Positions 61,516 through 64,000 of a DNA stretch of 64,000 nucleotides are shown here, piece by piece. The stretch comes from BOG-908 sp963848205 (GTDB taxonomy: Bacteria > Pseudomonadota > Alphaproteobacteria > Acetobacterales > Acetobacteraceae): NCBI GenBank assembly GCA_963848205.1, contig CAWKCV010000006.1, positions 1 through 64,000 on the forward strand, written 5' to 3'. Positions within the stretch are counted from its first letter, which is position 1; every line of letters begins with the position of its first letter. A model generated the notes under the pieces. That model ran no database searches. It saw only the letters and a list, made by a program, of their open reading frames with translations, and was not told the DNA's origin. The position numbers and the translations under genes are program-made.

Positions 61516-61537
61516 CTTCTTTTTTCCAAAAAAGAAG
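61516..61537. repeat. Intergenic A/T palindrome in the lrp-rocD divergent spacer
   Basis: Ten-base stem CTTCTTTTTT / AAAAAAGAAG with a CC loop. Here the tail (CAAAAGTTTTTTG) lies on the other side, so the element is inverted relative to most copies. It is about 30 bases upstream of rocD, in what should be promoter DNA rather than at a gene end. Confidence 0.65.
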
Positions 61538-61564
61538 GCCTTCCTTCCCTAGGATGCCCTCTCC

Positions 61565-62794
61565 ATGAACCAGCTATCCCCCCTGACCCTCCACCGCACC
61601 ACCGAAGACTACCTGGCGCTCGAAGCCCGCTACGGCGCCAGCAACTACAAGCCGATGGACGTGGTGCTGACGCGCGGCGAAGGCGTCTATGTGTGGGACG
61701 TGGACGGCAAGCGCTACATGGATTGCCTCTCCGCCTATTCCGCGGTGAACCAGGGCCACTGCCACCCGCGCATCCTCGCCGCCATGATGGAGCAGGCCGG
61801 CCGCCTCACGCTGACCTCGCGCGCCTTCCGCAACGACCAGCTCGGGCTGTTCTACGAAGAGATCTGCGCGCTGACGAAATCGAGCGCCGTGCTGCCGATG
61901 AACTCCGGCGCCGAAGCCGTCGAGTCGGCCCTCAAAGTCGCCCGCAAATGGGGCTATCAGGTCAAGGGCGTGGCCGAAAACCAGGCCAACATCATCGTCT
62001 GCGGCGACAATTTCCACGGCCGCACACTGGCCATCGTCGGCTTCTCCACCGACCCGGTGAGCCGGCGGGATTTCGGGCCCTTCGCGCCAGGTTTCACCAT
62101 CGTGCCCTATGGCGACGCCGCCGCGATCGAAGCGGCGATCACGCCCGATACCGTCGCCGTGCTGCTCGAGCCGATCCAGGGCGAGGCCGGCACCATCATC
62201 CCGCCCGACGGCTATCTGCGCGCCGTCCGCCGGCTCTGCACGCAGCACCGCGTCGTCATGATCCTCGACGAAATCCAGACCGGGCTCGGCCGCACCGGCC
62301 GCCTGCTCGCCGAGGAACACGAGGGCGTCGAAGCCGACCTCACCCTCGTCGGCAAGGCGCTGTCCGGCGGTTTCTACCCCGTCTCCGCCGTGCTCTCGAA
62401 TGCCGAGGTGATGGACACGCTCAAACCCGGCGAACACGGCAGCACCTTTGGCGGCAATCCGCTGGCCTGCGCCGTCGCGCGCATGTCGCTCCGCGTGCTG
62501 GTCGAGGAAGGCATGATCGAGAACGCCGCCGCGATGGGCACACGCATGGTGGATGGCCTGCGCGCGATCGCCACCAACCAGGTGCGTGAAGTGCGCGGCC
62601 GCGGCCTGATGATGGCCGTCGAGCTCCACGCCGATGCCGGCGGCGCCGGGCGCGTCTGCAAGGCGCTGCAGAAAGCCGGTGTGCTGTGCAAGGAGACGCA
62701 CGAGCACACGATCCGCATCGCGCCGCCGCTCGTGATCACGGGCGAGCAGGTGGATTGGGCGGTGGAGCGGTTTGCGGACGCGCTTCGGACGTAA
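61565..62794 (+). CDS. rocD: Ornithine--oxo-acid transaminase
   Basis: 409-residue class III PLP enzyme converting ornithine and 2-oxoglutarate to glutamate semialdehyde and glutamate. Diagnostic segments: YGASNYKPMDVVLTRGEG at the start, LPMNSGAEAVESALKVAR, GNFHGRT-like DNFHGRTLAIVGFS, VLLEPIQGEAGTIIP, LDEIQTGLGRTG and the PLP lysine in LVGKALSGGFYPVSA. Divergent from the Lrp/AsnC gene and convergent with hutI. The arginase gene is not in the window. Confidence 0.95.
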   Translation: MNQLSPLTLHRTTEDYLALEARYGASNYKPMDVVLTRGEGVYVWDVDGKRYMDCLSAYSAVNQGHCHPRILAAMMEQAGRLTLTSRAFRNDQLGLFYEEICALTKSSAVLPMNSGAEAVESALKVARKWGYQVKGVAENQANIIVCGDNFHGRTLAIVGFSTDPVSRRDFGPFAPGFTIVPYGDAAAIEAAITPDTVAVLLEPIQGEAGTIIPPDGYLRAVRRLCTQHRVVMILDEIQTGLGRTGRLLAEEHEGVEADLTLVGKALSGGFYPVSAVLSNAEVMDTLKPGEHGSTFGGNPLACAVARMSLRVLVEEGMIENAAAMGTRMVDGLRAIATNQVREVRGRGLMMAVELHADAGGAGRVCKALQKAGVLCKETHEHTIRIAPPLVITGEQVDWAVERFADALRT

Positions 62795-62806
62795 GAAAGG
62801 CAAGCA

Positions 62807-62828
62807 GTCCTTTTTTGAAAAAAAGGAC
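62807..62828. repeat. Intergenic A/T palindrome between convergent rocD and hutI
   Basis: Ten-base stem GTCCTTTTTT / AAAAAAGGAC with a GA loop, followed by CAAAAAACTTTTGGG. A typical family member and likely bidirectional terminator, 13 bases after the rocD stop. Confidence 0.7.
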
Positions 62829-62850
62829 CAAAAAACTTTTGGGAGTTGGC

Positions 62851-64000
62851 TTACGCGGGTTCGACGCAGTCAGGCAATAATCCGCCCATCCAATACGCCA
62901 ACTCACGTGGATTACTAACCCGCCAGACGGCGAACTCCGCCCGTTTGCCGGGCGCTAGCGTGCCGATTTCAGCGTCTAGCCCAAGAGCAGACGCCGCCAC
63001 ACGCGTGCAGCCGGCGAGCGCTTCCTCGGGCGTCAGGCGGAACAGCGCACAGGCCAAATTCATCGCCATCAGCAGCGAACTCAGCGGCGACGAGCCGGGA
63101 TTGCAATCGGTCGCCACCGCCATCGCCACCCCATGTTCGCGGAACAACGCCACCGGCGGCGGCTGACGCGCGCCCACCGTCGCGTAAGCGCCAGGCAGCA
63201 ACACCGCCACCGTCCCGGCAGCCGCCAGCGCACGCACGCCTGCCTCGGACGTGTATTCCAGATGATCGGCCGACAACGCCCGATGCGACGCGGCCAGCGC
63301 CGCGCCACCGCCATCGGTCAACTGGTCCGCATGCAGCTTCACCCGCAGCCCGAGCCTCGCCGCTCCGCTGAACAACCGGTCGATCTGCGCCGCCGAGAAC
63401 GCGATGTTCTCGGCAAAAGCATCGACCGCATCGACGAGGTTTCCCGCAATCGCGGCTGGCAGGATATCGGCCACGATGTGGTCGATGTAATCGTCGGCCC
63501 GCCCGGCAAATTCGGGCGGAATGGCATGGGCCGCCAGCAGCGACGTCACTACAAGCACGCCTTCCTCGCGCCCCAACGCACGCGCCGCACGCAGCATGTT
63601 CAACTCGTCCGGAAGGTTCAAGCCGTAGCCTGACTTGATCTCGATCGTTCGCACGCCTTCGCGGCGCAAAGCGCGAACCCGCGGCCGCGCCAATTCGACG
63701 AGCTCGGCCTCGCTCGCATCCCGCGTGGCGCGCATCGTCGAGAGAATGCCGCCGCCCGCGCGCGCCGCCTGTTCGTAGCTGCCGCCTTGCAGCCGCCCCT
63801 CGAACTCGGCGGACGCGCTCGCCGGCGAACACGAGATGCGTGTGGCAGTCGATCAGCGCGGGGGTGATCCACGCGCCGTCGGTGTCGTGAACCTCGGTCC
63901 CCAGCCCGCGCAAATCTGGCGGCAGGTCGCGCGCGGGCCCGGCATAGACGATCCGGCCGTCGCGCACGGCAAGCGCGCCGTCCAAAACCGCGCCATACGC
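62851..64000 (-). pseudogene. hutI: Imidazolonepropionase, frameshifted and cut by the window edge
   Basis: The amidohydrolase N-terminal part (DGALAVRDGRIVYAGPA, then the metal motif LIDCHTHLVFAGER) and the rest (FEGRLQGGSYEQ, TIEIKSGYGLN, KLHADQLTDGGG, ATDCNPGSSP) lie in two frames that switch near 63812-63820. Loss of one CG from a short CGCGCG run would account for it. HutI opens the imidazolone ring in histidine degradation. The start lies beyond position 64000. It may be a real mutation or an assembly error; only a check of the reads can tell. Convergent with rocD. Confidence 0.8.

Overview
The window is GC-rich chromosomal DNA from an alphaproteobacterium, most likely a member of the Acetobacteraceae/Rhodospirillales. 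The basis is the alphaproteobacterial division regulator MipZ, the gene order ffh-rpsP-rimM-trmD-rplS-leuC-leuD-leuB, a sigma factor paired with an NrsF-type anti-sigma factor, and many short A/T hairpins between genes of a kind I associate with Acetobacteraceae. The family assignment is inference; the class is well supported.

Layout. 1-1.6 kb is accessory DNA ending at the 5' half of a tRNA-Arg(ACG) cut in its anticodon arm. 1.7-4.2 kb has an APC permease and an aminotransferase broken by a 4-bp tandem duplication. 4.2-11 kb (minus strand) is the housekeeping block: leucine biosynthesis (leuCDB), ribosome and tRNA maturation (rpsP, rimM, trmD, rplS) and ffh. 11-14.5 kb holds a GGDEF/EAL protein, a decayed CBS-domain gene and an RlpA-like protein. 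14.5-19.4 kb holds pqiABC, mipZ and tRNA-Thr(CGT). 19.7-26.4 kb is one gene for a 2240-residue repetitive surface or secreted protein, with more than three nearly identical 633-bp units in tandem. 27-33.6 kb has a TerB-like protein, a glycine/alanine-rich protein, glgX, kup and rmuC. 33.6-44.2 kb (minus strand) is a fatty-acid beta-oxidation operon under a MerR regulator, fadD, a ferredoxin and two adjacent cysteine desulfurases. 44.4-48 kb has a small hydrolase, a flavodoxin-like protein and an M13 peptidase. 48-53.3 kb is the phosphate regulon (pstSCAB-phoU-phoB) with a Pho box, preceded by a TonB-dependent receptor whose promoter also carries a Pho-box-like site. 55.8-59.9 kb is an envelope oxidative-repair module: anti-sigma, sigma factor, molybdoenzyme and cytochrome b on one strand, and exported MsrB and MsrA on the other. 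60-64 kb has an esterase, an Lrp/AsnC regulator, rocD, and a frameshifted hutI running off the window.

The most striking system is at 56-60 kb. Two back-to-back promoters in a 66-bp stretch (GTAACC-N16-CGAA on one strand, GTAACC-N15-CGAA on the other) drive the cytochrome b-molybdoenzyme-sigma-anti-sigma genes one way and msrB-msrA the other. This looks like a self-contained, sigma-factor-controlled system for repairing oxidised methionine in the periplasm. The promoter form matches what I recall for Caulobacter SigF, whose partner NrsF resembles the anti-sigma factor here.

A second genome-scale signal is a family of about eight intergenic palindromes. Their stem sequences differ but remain complementary, followed by a conserved CAAAAAACTTTTG-like tail and, in several copies, a second GC-rich hairpin.
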